The notes: a model not told the origin generated them from the letters alone. DNA of 64,000 nucleotides from Fen-1308 sp035319125 (GCA_035319125.1 DATHDG010000012.1:1-64000); one strand, 5' to 3'; positions 15,124-25,243 are shown, counted from the stretch's first letter. Numbers and translations are program-made.

Positions 15124-16905
15124 TTATTTGCTCTCCTTCAGGTGTTCTAAAATATTTCTTGATAATCCGTCATTGAATCCTTTTATCTGAGAAATCTCTT
15201 CAGGCGCGGCATTTCTGACAGCCTCAATGCTTCCAAAATGCCTGAGAAGTTCTAGCCTTCTCTTTTTACCGATCCCCGGGATTTTTTCCAGAAGCGACGC
15301 TGTCAATCGCTTGTCGCGAAGTTTGCGGTGAAAAGTAATGACAAACCTATGGACTTCGTCCCTGATTTTTTTTAGCAGTAGCGATGATCTGCTCTTATCT
15401 TCAAGGTCAATTACCCGTCCGTCAACAAGAAATGCCCGATCCGGCTTTTTTGCGATGCCCAGTATATCTGCGTCTATTCCGGAATCGTTCAGAGCTTTTC
15501 GCGCTATTTCAAGCTGTCCGGTTCCACCATCGATGACTATAAGATCAGGCGTATCCCCTTCAAGGCTTCGAAATGCTCTGATAATGGTTTCATACATCAT
15601 GGAATAATCATCCATACCATCAACCCACTTTATTCGTACGTGGCGGTATTGCTCCTTTCTGAAATCGCCGCGCTCCCACCATATCAAGGCTCCGACTGAT
15701 TCGCTGCCGAATAATGTGGATATATCGAACGCTCCTATAGACTGAGGTGGCTTTCTAAGGTTGAACCTTGTCACCAATTCGTTTAAGTGTTCATTTGTGC
15801 AGGTCTTTCTCCTGGAGCCGAAATGCAAACGTGCGTTTTCGCTTGCCATATTTAGAAGCTCCTGTTTTTTTTCTGATACACGCGTCTCAAACTTTACGCG
15901 AATGTTTTTGCGGTTTTTCAGCCAGGCGGCCAGAGCTGTCTTATCTTCTGGCATAGTGCTTACCAATATGGTTGGAGCGGGAAGTACTTCCTTTGAATAA
16001 AAAAGCTCAATGAAACTTCTCATGATCTCCCTGTCGTCAGAATGCAGTTGATTGTCGATGAAAAAATCCTTGGCACCTATCATAATTCCGTTTCTGATGA
16101 ATAAAATATTAATAGCTGCATCGGCGCTCCCGCCTTCACTGTCTCTGAACAAACCGATTATATCGAGATCTCCCAATTCAGGGGCAACAATCTTCTGCGA
16201 TTCGAAGGCCTTGTTTAACCTTTCTAAACTGTTTCTGACCTGCGCAGCCTCTTCATAGCGCATTTCTTTTGAAAATTTCAGCATCTTAGTTTCAAGTCGC
16301 GTCAGTAAATCCTTTTTATCACCTTTAAGAAAAAGAACGATATCGTTCACTGTTTTCATATATTCCCTATAACTGATTTTCCCCGCGCATGGAGCATAAC
16401 AGCGTTTCATCTGGTGCTGAATGCAGGGCTTCATGGGCTTGTCAAGGGGATGGGTGCAGGTTCTGATCAGAAAATTCCTGCGAATAAAGCTTACAGCTTC
16501 CCACATAGCCTGTGCAGGTATATACGGCCCGAAGTAAAGATTCCCATCCTTGGCAATTCTGCGGACGACCTCAACTCTAGGCCATTTTTCGGTGATGGTA
16601 ACTTTGAGGTGCGGATAGCTTTTGTCATCTCTCAGGACAATATTGAATTTTGGCCTGTATTGTTTGATCAGGTTTGCCTCGAGTATCCAGGCTTCGAGCT
16701 CGTTGCCGGTCACTATGTATGAAAAATCTTTTATCTCAGTCACCATAGATGCTTTGCGCGCATCCAGCCTGGATGACCCCTGCATATAGCTCCGCAGGCG
16801 GTTCTTAAGACTCTTTGCCTTGCCAACATATATCACTCTGTCGCCGGCTGCCTTGAAAAGATAAACGCCGGGGGAAGCGGGCACTTTTGATAAGTCAATA
16901 TCCAT
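15124..16905 (-). CDS. uvrC: excinuclease ABC subunit C
   Basis: 593 residues, normal UvrC length. GIY-YIG nuclease domain (PGVYLFKAAGDRVIYVGKA, about 12-31), UVR domain that contacts UvrB (about 200-235), RNase H-like C-terminal nuclease (FDISTLFG, then IVIDGGTGQL) and C-terminal tandem HhH (LEKIPGIGKKRRLELLRHFG). UvrC makes the 3' and 5' incisions in nucleotide excision repair. An extended -10 element ends six bases before the ATG and no ribosome binding site is present, suggesting a leaderless message. Confidence 0.97.
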   Translation of the reverse strand: MDIDLSKVPASPGVYLFKAAGDRVIYVGKAKSLKNRLRSYMQGSSRLDARKASMVTEIKDFSYIVTGNELEAWILEANLIKQYRPKFNIVLRDDKSYPHLKVTITEKWPRVEVVRRIAKDGNLYFGPYIPAQAMWEAVSFIRRNFLIRTCTHPLDKPMKPCIQHQMKRCYAPCAGKISYREYMKTVNDIVLFLKGDKKDLLTRLETKMLKFSKEMRYEEAAQVRNSLERLNKAFESQKIVAPELGDLDIIGLFRDSEGGSADAAINILFIRNGIMIGAKDFFIDNQLHSDDREIMRSFIELFYSKEVLPAPTILVSTMPEDKTALAAWLKNRKNIRVKFETRVSEKKQELLNMASENARLHFGSRRKTCTNEHLNELVTRFNLRKPPQSIGAFDISTLFGSESVGALIWWERGDFRKEQYRHVRIKWVDGMDDYSMMYETIIRAFRSLEGDTPDLIVIDGGTGQLEIARKALNDSGIDADILGIAKKPDRAFLVDGRVIDLEDKSRSSLLLKKIRDEVHRFVITFHRKLRDKRLTASLLEKIPGIGKKRRLELLRHFGSIEAVRNAAPEEISQIKGFNDGLSRNILEHLKESK

Positions 16906-16911
16906 CGTTTA

Positions 16912-16920
16912 ACTATAACA
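16912..16920 (-). promoter_or_regulatory. extended -10 promoter of uvrC
   Basis: TGT-TATAGT on the minus strand (TGn extended -10), ending six bases before the uvrC ATG at 16905. No recognisable -35, as expected for extended -10 promoters. Confidence 0.45.
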
Positions 16921-16995
16921 CACGGTATAATATAGAGAAATATTCCTACTTTAGGACCTGTAATAATCTTCGATAATAGAAGAGAGGAGGAGCAT

Positions 16996-18186
16996 ATGAC
17001 GACAACGGCAGGTGTGGGGTTCAGCTCCCATAAGAATGCAGCAGAGGCAGGCAGGCAGGCGGCAGCGGATGCCATGAAACATGCCGGTACTGACAGTCCC
17101 GATCTTGTAATTGTCTTTGCAACTGTCGGATATGACCAGCAGCTACTTATAAATTCCATCAGAAAGGCAACATCAGGGGCGCCTTTAAGCGGTTGTTCCG
17201 GAGAGGGGGTAATCACCCGAGATATTGTGGCCGAGACAAATTTCGGGGTTTCTGTTATGGCGCTGCGCTCCGACGAACTCCAATTTCGAAACTTTTTTGT
17301 CAGGGAAATAGGGCAGGACATCGCAAAGGCCGGGAAAGAGCTGGCTGCCGGCATCAGACCGCATCTGACCGATGATAGCCGAGCCTGCTTTCTATTTGCC
17401 GACGGACTCGTTTTTAATTTTGATCCTTTCCTCGCCGCTTTCGAGCAGACCCTCGGCATTGAAAAGCAGCTGCCTATATTGGGTGGACTGGCAGCGGATA
17501 ACTGGGCATCAAAGAAGACGTATCAGTACCACGACGATCAAGTGTTTTCGGAAGGCATATCGTGCATTCTCATGTCAGGGGTCGGCAAAGTGGCATGGGG
17601 TGTTAATCACGGTTGCGTTCCCGTTGGCAAGGAACGGACAATAACTAAGTGCTCTGGAAATGTGATTTATGAAATAGACGGGATGCCCGCGCTCGAGGCG
17701 CTGAAGGAATATTTCGATGATAATTGGAAGAATGAGTGGAATAAGACATCACTCAATCTTTGCCTCGGCTTCAAGGCGCCTCAGCATTTCAGGGAACACT
17801 ACGACGAATATATTGTCAGGTACATGATGAGCAAAGACGACCGGGACGGACATGTCAAGATACAATCCGAAGTTAATGAGGGAGACCGTCTATGGATGGT
17901 GCGCCGTGACAAGGACCTTATACGGGATGGCGCCAAGAAGATTTCCATGATGATAGATGAGCAGACTTCCGGCAATAGGCCGAAGTTCGTGCTTCAATTC
18001 GAATGCGTAGGACGCGGCAAGGTAGTGCTTAGAGAGCAGGAGAAGCTCGAAATAATAAGGTCTCTTCAGAAAGATATTGGAGATAGCATCCCTTGGATGG
18101 GCTTTTATACGTACGGCGAGATAGGCCCAGTCAGCCATTGCAATAGCTTTCACAATTTCACTTCCGTAGTTGCAGCTGTCTATTGA
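16996..18186 (+). CDS. FIST domain sensory protein
   Basis: 396 residues containing FIST N (about 25-225: VIVFATVGYDQQLL, GCSGEGVI, PILGGLAAD) and FIST C (about 225-380, ending in GEIGPVSHCNSFHNFTSV). FIST domains are predicted small-molecule (amino-acid) sensors in signal transduction. No membrane segment, so cytoplasmic. GAGGAGG lies in front of the ATG. The stop codon is eight bases before the histidine kinase start, which suggests the FIST protein feeds that kinase, as in other FIST/kinase operons. Confidence 0.9.
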   Translation: MTTTAGVGFSSHKNAAEAGRQAAADAMKHAGTDSPDLVIVFATVGYDQQLLINSIRKATSGAPLSGCSGEGVITRDIVAETNFGVSVMALRSDELQFRNFFVREIGQDIAKAGKELAAGIRPHLTDDSRACFLFADGLVFNFDPFLAAFEQTLGIEKQLPILGGLAADNWASKKTYQYHDDQVFSEGISCILMSGVGKVAWGVNHGCVPVGKERTITKCSGNVIYEIDGMPALEALKEYFDDNWKNEWNKTSLNLCLGFKAPQHFREHYDEYIVRYMMSKDDRDGHVKIQSEVNEGDRLWMVRRDKDLIRDGAKKISMMIDEQTSGNRPKFVLQFECVGRGKVVLREQEKLEIIRSLQKDIGDSIPWMGFYTYGEIGPVSHCNSFHNFTSVVAAVY

Positions 18187-18193
18187 TAAATCG

Positions 18194-20200
18194 ATGCCTA
18201 AAGACGTAAAAATGAATTCAAGAGATAGTGCGGACGAGCTTGAAAGACTCAGGCTCGAAAACAGTGTCCTTGCGCAGCAGGTTAAGCAGCTGGTAAGAGC
18301 TGAAGGTCAGATTTATGAATACCAGGAAAAACTAGATCAGCAGTTAAAGGATTATAAGGACATATACGAGCTGAACAAGAAACTCAATGCGACCTTTGAC
18401 ATCGAAAAAACTTTCAGTCATGTTGTCGAATATGTGATCAACAATCTCGAATATGAGCGGGCGTTGATTTTTCGGCATGAAGAAAACGAAGAATTCAGGG
18501 TCGTTGCTTTTGACGGATATTATGATGATGAGTTAAAAAGCCTGGTATCTGCGATTAGAATTAAGCCGGATGATCCAATCCTCCTGTCAGTCGTAAACGC
18601 TAATGGATGCATGGTTTGCACCCAAGGCACAACAGATGATCAACTTGTCGTGTTTGGATCAATTGTCATGATGAGCGAATATCTTATATATCCGATCACT
18701 GTTTCTGCCAAGATATTTTCTATTCTGGTGGCAGGCAATACGAGCAATAATGCGGAGTATTATCGCAGGGTGAAAAGCGATGAAATGGCGCTTATTGGGA
18801 TGGGTAATCTGGCGGAGCTGATGTCATCATCGATTGAAAACCACGTGTACCATGCAAACATGCAGAAGGCTCTTGAACAGGAGAGGCTTGCCGAAGCAAA
18901 GTATCGCAGTATCTTTGAAAATGCGGCCGAAGGTATTTTCAGAACGACGGTCCAGGGGAAATGCATAAGTTGCAATCCGGCAGCTGCTTCAATACTTGGT
19001 TATGGTTCCGCACAGGAACTGATGGAAACGGTCCCGAATGTCGAGAGGCTGTATGTTGACACTGCCAGGCGTAAAGATTTTCTAAAACAGGTGAAAGAAG
19101 GTATCGACGTTAAGAGCTTTGAAGTTGAATTTTTCAGGAAAGACGGCGGCAAGCAGTGGGTAATGCTGAGTGCAAGGCCGGTTTTTGATGACAGTGGGGA
19201 AGTGATATGTATGGACGGTATGCTCCAGGATATTTCTCACCGCAAACAGGCTGAGGAGTCACTTTGTAAGCTCAACGAGGAGCTTGAACAACGCGTGGCT
19301 GAACGTACTTCTCAGCTTAAGACTGCGAACGATGAACTGCATCTGCTGACGCAGAGCCTTGAAAGCGCTTACAGTGAGCTGAAAGCTGCGCAGTCTACTG
19401 TCTTGCAACAGGAGAAGATGGCATCAATCGGTCAGCTGGCAGCGGGAGTTGCCCATGAGATAAATAACCCTGTAGGTTTTATCATGAGTAATTTGAATTC
19501 ACTGGCGAAATATATAGACAAAGTCACAGCGTTCATGGCTGTCCAGGCTGACTTGCTGGAAAAATGTTCTGCCGGCGGCAGCGATGTTGTGACCTCTGTA
19601 ATTGCAGACATTCAAAAACAAAAGAAAATGCTAAAGATAGATTTCATCATGGAAGACCTTGGCAATATTATCAGGGAATCTTTTGAGGGAGCTGAACGGG
19701 TGAAAAAGATCGTCCAGGATCTCAAGACATTTTCGCGAGTCGACGAGTCCTCTTTCAAATCAGCTGATATTAACGACGGACTCGAAAGGACAATCAACAT
19801 TATCTGGAACGAACTTAAGTACAAGGCGATCTTAAAGAGAGATTACGGCAATCTTCCCTTGACCGTCTGTAACGCCGGTCAGTTGAACCAAGTATTCATG
19901 AATGTTCTCATTAACGCCGCTCAGGCAATTGAGACTATGGGTGAGATTATTGTAAAAACATGGTGTGACAGCAGCCAGATTTATGTGCGAATTTCCGATA
20001 CCGGCAGCGGAATTCCTCCTGAAAAGATCGAACGCATATTCGAACCATTTTTTACTACAAAGGCGGTTGGTCAAGGTACAGGCCTGGGACTCAGCATTGC
20101 CTATGACATCATAAAAAAGCACAAGGGAGAGATTACTGTAGACAGCATTCTCGGTAAAGGAACGACGTTTACTTTCAGCATCCCAATCGTTAATGAATAG
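18194..20200 (+). CDS. cytoplasmic PAS-containing sensor histidine kinase
   Basis: 668 residues from ATG 18194; an in-frame TTG at 18170 and ATG at 18212 are alternatives and no strong ribosome binding site decides. Layout: coiled coil (about 10-60), GAF-like sensor (about 65-225), PAS (about 235-360), coiled coil (about 370-410), dimerisation helix with the phospho-accepting His in GVAHEINNPVGF (near 430), and HATPase with N box (VFMNVLINAAQAI), G1 (DTGSGIPP) and G2 (GTGLGLSIAYD). No membrane helix and no receiver domain. Directly follows the FIST gene, so the FIST protein may supply its input. The partner response regulator is not adjacent. Confidence 0.92.
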   Translation: MPKDVKMNSRDSADELERLRLENSVLAQQVKQLVRAEGQIYEYQEKLDQQLKDYKDIYELNKKLNATFDIEKTFSHVVEYVINNLEYERALIFRHEENEEFRVVAFDGYYDDELKSLVSAIRIKPDDPILLSVVNANGCMVCTQGTTDDQLVVFGSIVMMSEYLIYPITVSAKIFSILVAGNTSNNAEYYRRVKSDEMALIGMGNLAELMSSSIENHVYHANMQKALEQERLAEAKYRSIFENAAEGIFRTTVQGKCISCNPAAASILGYGSAQELMETVPNVERLYVDTARRKDFLKQVKEGIDVKSFEVEFFRKDGGKQWVMLSARPVFDDSGEVICMDGMLQDISHRKQAEESLCKLNEELEQRVAERTSQLKTANDELHLLTQSLESAYSELKAAQSTVLQQEKMASIGQLAAGVAHEINNPVGFIMSNLNSLAKYIDKVTAFMAVQADLLEKCSAGGSDVVTSVIADIQKQKKMLKIDFIMEDLGNIIRESFEGAERVKKIVQDLKTFSRVDESSFKSADINDGLERTINIIWNELKYKAILKRDYGNLPLTVCNAGQLNQVFMNVLINAAQAIETMGEIIVKTWCDSSQIYVRISDTGSGIPPEKIERIFEPFFTTKAVGQGTGLGLSIAYDIIKKHKGEITVDSILGKGTTFTFSIPIVNE

Positions 20201-20383
20201 CATCCAGACTTGCTGCTGGCGGGGAATTAAAGCGCCTTGCCGGCTCCCGCACTAATCTTTTTTCACAACTGGTATAATAAATAATCAGCCTGAGATGGCT
20301 TGCATCAACATGACGATTACTACACATGGAAATATCGGGCACCGATCAAGCTGGAGATTAAATCCGGCGGCTGCTTACAGCAT

Positions 20384-22177
20384 ATGAAGCTGCTGGGGTG
20401 GTTGAAGGTAACAGTCCTTTTCCTCTTCATGATCATAATAGGGGGAGCGGGAGGATATTTCTATTCGCTTTTTTCTGATCTGCCTGATGTTCGTCAGCTT
20501 GAAAGCTACAACCCGATGGAATCGTCCATTGTTTATTCTTCTGATGGCAAGGTGCTGGCAGAATTCTATCTCGAAAGACGCACATATGTTCCCACTTATA
20601 AAATTCCGTTAAAAGTTAAACAGGCCTTTGTCGCCATTGAAGACCAGCGGTTCTATTCTCATCATGGGGTAGATTTTATAGGCATTCTGCGCGCACTCTA
20701 CAAGGATATCATGGCGAAAGGCGTAGTCGAGGGAGGAAGCACAATAACACAGCAGCTCGCAAAGATGGTATTTTTGAAGCCGGAGAAGAGTATCAAGCGG
20801 AAGATAAAAGAGGTGATTATTGCTTCACGCCTGGAAAAGCTTTATACAAAGGATGAAATCCTGGGCATGTACATCAACCAGACTTATTTCGGTACGAGGG
20901 CTTACGGAATAGATGCCGCAGCGCGAACGTATTTCGGCAAATCGGTTGATGAACTCAGTATCGGCGAGATAGCCATGATTGCAGGTCTTCAGAAAGCGCC
21001 ATCATCGTATTCACCATTCAAAAAACCGAAGAAAGCTAAAGCAAGAAGAGATCTGGTTTTAAAAAATATGCTGGAAAACGGCTATATAACAGAGCAGGAA
21101 TACAAAACAGCCCTGGCGGAAGAATTGCCGATAAAGCCTTTCTATAGAAAATTCGAGGCGCCGTACTTTGTTGAAGCGCTAAGGCAGGAGCTGGAGGAAC
21201 ATTATCCGGACTTGTACACGGCGGGCATGAAGATAAATTCCACCATCGATTTCGTCATGCAGAAAATTGCTGAGGAGGCTGTGTCGAACGGGATCAAGTC
21301 ATTGGAACAGCGTGTTAAGCCCGGGATTCAGGCAGCCCTTATCGCTATTGACCTCAGAAACGGTCATATAAAGGCTCTTGTCGGTGGAAATGATTTCTGG
21401 GAAACACAGTTCAATAGGGTTACCATGGCAATGAGACAACCTGGTTCAGCTTTCAAGCCATTTGTTTATGCTACAGCGATAGATAAAGGTATGACCGCCG
21501 ACAGCAAGGTGCTGGACGGGCCGATATCTTTCCCTGGAGGCGTACCTGGCAAGGCCTGGGCTCCGAAGAACTACGATGGCAAGTATCATGGGATTGTCCC
21601 GCTCAGCACGGCAATCGCCCTTTCCTTGAATACAGCGACGGTCAGGCTGGCCAACCAAGTCGGCATAAAGGACGTTATTGGCGTTGCTGAGAGGTGTGGG
21701 ATTAAGAGCCAGATTCCGCCGTATCTTTCGACTGCCCTTGGTGCGGCTGATGTGACGCCAATTGAAATCACCTCTGCATATATGGCATTTGCCACCGGCA
21801 AAAGAATGCAGCCGATATACTATGACAAAGTAATTAGCCGCGATGGCTTTGTGCTTGAAGAAGATGAACCGGGTGCTGAGGATGTTTTTTCTGAAGAGAC
21901 GACAGTCCAGATGAAGAGCCTATTGCGGGGAGTTGTTGAGCACGGAACAGCTGTAAAGGCAAAGGAAATACCGCGGATGGTCTACGGCAAAACAGGCACT
22001 ACCAATGATTTCTCAGATGCATGGTTTATAGGTTTTGACGATGCTCTCGTGGTGGGCGTATGGGTTGGCAGGGACAATCATGTGCCAATCGGAAGCAAGG
22101 AGACCGGTGCAAGGGCAGCATTGCCGATCTGGATGGAGTTTATGCAGAGGATCGGTGGATATTCTGGATCCAAATAG
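20384..22177 (+). CDS. mrcA: class A penicillin-binding protein (PBP1A-type)
   Basis: 597 residues from ATG 20384, just before the membrane anchor (WLKVTVLFLFMIIIGG); the frame is open to a TTG at 20300 but the extra 28 residues are not typical. Glycosyltransferase 51 motifs EDQRFYSHHGVD and GGSTITQQLAKM, then transpeptidase motifs SAFK (S-x-x-K), SLN and KTGTT. It polymerises and cross-links peptidoglycan in the periplasm. It is shorter than E. coli PBP1A (about 850 residues): there is little sequence between the two catalytic domains and no long tail. No adjacent activator lipoprotein. Confidence 0.94.
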   Translation: MKLLGWLKVTVLFLFMIIIGGAGGYFYSLFSDLPDVRQLESYNPMESSIVYSSDGKVLAEFYLERRTYVPTYKIPLKVKQAFVAIEDQRFYSHHGVDFIGILRALYKDIMAKGVVEGGSTITQQLAKMVFLKPEKSIKRKIKEVIIASRLEKLYTKDEILGMYINQTYFGTRAYGIDAAARTYFGKSVDELSIGEIAMIAGLQKAPSSYSPFKKPKKAKARRDLVLKNMLENGYITEQEYKTALAEELPIKPFYRKFEAPYFVEALRQELEEHYPDLYTAGMKINSTIDFVMQKIAEEAVSNGIKSLEQRVKPGIQAALIAIDLRNGHIKALVGGNDFWETQFNRVTMAMRQPGSAFKPFVYATAIDKGMTADSKVLDGPISFPGGVPGKAWAPKNYDGKYHGIVPLSTAIALSLNTATVRLANQVGIKDVIGVAERCGIKSQIPPYLSTALGAADVTPIEITSAYMAFATGKRMQPIYYDKVISRDGFVLEEDEPGAEDVFSEETTVQMKSLLRGVVEHGTAVKAKEIPRMVYGKTGTTNDFSDAWFIGFDDALVVGVWVGRDNHVPIGSKETGARAALPIWMEFMQRIGGYSGSK

Positions 22178-22192
22178 ACCGTTGTAGTGCAA

Positions 22193-22855
22193 ATGAATAA
22201 TGCAAAGCCTCTTAGAAGTCTTTCTCTTTATAGTTTGTTCGACAGGCTGAATTCTTTTTATGGGTCACAGCATTGGTGGCCTGCCGATACCACGTATGAA
22301 ACAGCAGTCGGCGCTATCCTTACACAAAATACTAACTGGGGAAATGTTGAAAAGGCAATCTCTAACTTAAAGAAGCATAAAGCCCTTAATGCACAGACCA
22401 TGAAGTTGATGTCTTTAGACAGACTTGCAGAACTCATCCGCCCTTCTGGCTACTATAATATCAAGGCAAAAAGACTCAGGGCATTTGTTGAATATCTTGT
22501 TGAGAATCACAATGGCAACATGGCGCGGATGCGACATGTCGCTACTGAAAAGCTACGGGCTGAACTGCTTGCTGTTAATGGGATAGGGCAGGAGACAGCC
22601 GACTCCATACTTCTGTATGCAGTCCACAAGCCTGTCTTTGTGATTGACGCATACACGAAAAGAGTGCTGTCGCGACATGGCCTTATGGATATGAATGCGT
22701 CATATGCAGAATATCAGCAACTATTTCATTCCAATCTGCAGCCGGATGTCGCGCTTTATAACGAATACCATGCCCTGTTGGTCAGAGTGGGAAAGGAACA
22801 TTGTAAACCACTGCCCCAGTGCGACGGATGTCCTTTGTCAACGACGCAGCAGTGA
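22193..22855 (+). CDS. endonuclease III-like HhH-GPD DNA glycosylase, probably monofunctional
   Basis: 220 residues from ATG 22193 (GTG at 22187 possible). The HhH motif LLAVNGIGQETADSILLYA is followed by the catalytic Asp in VFVIDAYTKRV. The Lys that makes Nth a bifunctional lyase is replaced (GIGQETAD instead of G-x-GRKTA), as in monofunctional MagIII-type alkyl-base glycosylases. The C-terminal cluster region has Cys-x5-Cys-x2-Cys (EHCKPLPQCDGCPL) but lacks the fourth Cys before the stop, so an ordinary 4Fe-4S cluster looks incomplete. Follows mrcA after 15 bp. Confidence 0.85.
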   Translation: MNNAKPLRSLSLYSLFDRLNSFYGSQHWWPADTTYETAVGAILTQNTNWGNVEKAISNLKKHKALNAQTMKLMSLDRLAELIRPSGYYNIKAKRLRAFVEYLVENHNGNMARMRHVATEKLRAELLAVNGIGQETADSILLYAVHKPVFVIDAYTKRVLSRHGLMDMNASYAEYQQLFHSNLQPDVALYNEYHALLVRVGKEHCKPLPQCDGCPLSTTQQ

Positions 22856-22864
22856 ACAGCTTGA

Positions 22865-25243
22865 TCAGTTATCTACAGCTTTCCTTACAGCTTCCAGGAA
22901 CTGCTCTGATGTGAATGGTTTTGAAAGATAACAGCCATTTTGCCATGCTGTGCTATCGAGTGGAATTTTGTCATGGTACCCGCTTATAAAAAGGGACCTC
23001 AACCCCGGTTTTATTTTCTTAGCTTCAGAACAAAGCATAACTCCGTCCATCTTGGGCATTATAACGTCAGTGACCAACAGCTTTATATCGGTCCCGTTTT
23101 GGCGCAGTTTTACCAATGCATCAACCCCATCGCTGGCTTCAATTACACTATATCCTGACTGCTCAAGGAGTATACGCATGATACGTCTAACCGCCTCCTC
23201 GTCTTCAACGATCAGAACAGTTCCGGATGTCCGCATGGCATAAGCCGGCATTTGAGATTTGTCCTCATACGCTTTAGCGTGTTGTGTAGATAAGGGTAAG
23301 AATATTCTGAAAGTCGCTCCCTTCCCAAGGCAACTATCAACATCGATATATCCTTTATGTTGCTTGATAGCACCGTATACCATGGCTAGGCCAAGGCCTG
23401 TTCCTTTGCCAACACCTTTTGTGGTAAAGAATGGTTCAAATATCTTGTCTTTGTGAGCTTCTTCCAGACCGGTGCCGGTATCCGAAATTGAGAGAAGGGC
23501 ATACTTACCGCAAGGTATTGATCTGCTTTTGTCAGCAGCAGGGCTGTCGGCAGCATGCTTGCATGTAGTGATCGTGAGCCTTCCACCATTGGGCATTGCG
23601 TCCCTGGCGTTGGTAGCAAGGTTAATTATCGCATGTTCTATTTGGGCGCTGTCAGCCATCACGACAAGTGAATAATCTGCAATATTCAGAACTAGCTCTA
23701 TATTCTCGCCTATCACCATGGATAGAAGCTTATGTATGTCTCGTACGAGCGCATTAAGCTCAACAGGTTTTTGCATTATGTTCTGCTTGCGGCTGAAAGC
23801 AAGCAAGCCGGAAGTCAGTTGAGCGGCCCGTTGAGCAGCCTTGAGTATTTCATTGACATTTTTGCTTAAAGGCGACTCCGTGCCAAGCTTCATCTGCAGG
23901 ATAGAGGCATATCCCATAATGGCTGAAAGAATATTGTTGAAATCGTGAGCTATCCCGCCTGCAAGCTGTCCTACCGCTTCCATCTTCTGAGCCTGCAGCA
24001 GTTGCTCCTCAAGTTTCTTGCGATCTGTAAGATTCCTTCCAACACCGCTAATACCGATAGGCTGCCCGTCTGAATTGCTGAGCAATGAGGCCGTATGTTC
24101 ATAGGGGAGTTGTCTGCCGTCCTTTGTAAGCACAGTCGTCTCCAGCGTCGCTGAGCCATCAGTTACGACCTTTTGAATGGCATTGATGACTGCCTGATGC
24201 TCATCTTTTGCGAAAAAATCAGTCGGTTTCATCCGGGCTATCTCTTCGTCGCTAAATCCGGTGCATTCACTCAGAGCCTTGTTCCACCTCAAAAACCTCC
24301 CGTTTAGATCGAAAACATAGAAGACGTCCCTGAGAATGTTTAAGGCACTTTCAGTAAATGTTTTTTCGTTCATTAACGCCGCTTCAGCATTCTTTTGGGC
24401 TGTAACATCCCTGAAGCTCCATACCCTTCCAATAACCTTGTTATCGTGGCGCTGCGGGCAGGACAGTCTCTCAAAAACACGGCCATCGTTGAGTTCGACT
24501 GTATCGATGCTATGGGCTTCAGGCTGTAAATATATTGACTTCACACACTCTATAAATTTCGGGTAGTCTTTAATCTGAGAAGATACAAAATCAAGGGCAG
24601 CATTGTCATCGCATAATGCCAGCAGGCTATCAGGCATGTGCCACATATCGGCAAAGCGTGTATTGAATTCAACGATCCTGCCTTCTGTACTTACCACTAG
24701 AATTCCATCGGCTGTAGCTTCAAGGGATGCCTTCAGCAGCGAGGCATGGCGATTGAGCTCTTCCTTGGACTTCCATCTTGTATCTTCATGGCCGATGGCT
24801 GTTGCTATGATGCTCATAATCTTGCAGTCCTCTTCAGAAGGCACGCAATCCGTCTTGTATACTACACAGAGCGAGCCAACTGCTTTGCCTTCGCATCTAA
24901 CGGCATGCCCAATGTACGTTTGCAGTGAATAGGCTCGCACATTGGGATCTGTTTCGGCATAAGGACTGGAGGAGAGGTTTCTAATCAGTACAGTTTCATC
25001 GCTGTTGCTTTTAATGACGTCATAGCAGATATGTCCATTTGGAGAGTCATTGGCAATGAACCCCGGCGGCGTTTGCCATTGGCCTATAGCATGCAGAAGG
25101 TTGCCTTTCAATCTGTTGTATAGTGCGCAATCGGCTGCCATCTCTTCTCCGCATAGAGCTGTCAGCTGGCGAATGTTCTCTAAATGATTTTCCCCAAGCT
25201 GAAGAAAACATTTTGTAAGCCTTTCAAGCCTCTTAGCAAACAT
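22865..25243 (-). CDS. hybrid sensor histidine kinase/response regulator
   Basis: 792 residues. GAF-like N-terminal domain (about 15-165), two PAS domains (about 170-285 and 290-415), HisKA with His in GGIAHDFNNILSAIMGY (near 440), HATPase (N box IEHAIINLATNARDAM; GTGLGLAMVYG) and a C-terminal receiver domain (about 670-790; VEDEEAVRR, phospho-acceptor Asp in LLVTDVIMPKMDG, Lys in LSKPF). No membrane helix. The HDFNN H box with a C-terminal receiver is the common architecture of soluble hybrid kinases. GGAG lies ten bases upstream. Convergent with the glycosylase gene. Confidence 0.92.
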   Translation of the reverse strand: MFAKRLERLTKCFLQLGENHLENIRQLTALCGEEMAADCALYNRLKGNLLHAIGQWQTPPGFIANDSPNGHICYDVIKSNSDETVLIRNLSSSPYAETDPNVRAYSLQTYIGHAVRCEGKAVGSLCVVYKTDCVPSEEDCKIMSIIATAIGHEDTRWKSKEELNRHASLLKASLEATADGILVVSTEGRIVEFNTRFADMWHMPDSLLALCDDNAALDFVSSQIKDYPKFIECVKSIYLQPEAHSIDTVELNDGRVFERLSCPQRHDNKVIGRVWSFRDVTAQKNAEAALMNEKTFTESALNILRDVFYVFDLNGRFLRWNKALSECTGFSDEEIARMKPTDFFAKDEHQAVINAIQKVVTDGSATLETTVLTKDGRQLPYEHTASLLSNSDGQPIGISGVGRNLTDRKKLEEQLLQAQKMEAVGQLAGGIAHDFNNILSAIMGYASILQMKLGTESPLSKNVNEILKAAQRAAQLTSGLLAFSRKQNIMQKPVELNALVRDIHKLLSMVIGENIELVLNIADYSLVVMADSAQIEHAIINLATNARDAMPNGGRLTITTCKHAADSPAADKSRSIPCGKYALLSISDTGTGLEEAHKDKIFEPFFTTKGVGKGTGLGLAMVYGAIKQHKGYIDVDSCLGKGATFRIFLPLSTQHAKAYEDKSQMPAYAMRTSGTVLIVEDEEAVRRIMRILLEQSGYSVIEASDGVDALVKLRQNGTDIKLLVTDVIMPKMDGVMLCSEAKKIKPGLRSLFISGYHDKIPLDSTAWQNGCYLSKPFTSEQFLEAVRKAVDN

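Noticed and set aside
20201..20280. Terminator after the histidine kinase gene
   Set aside because: GC-rich segment followed by TCTTTTTT, but the stem needs wobble pairs and large internal loops.
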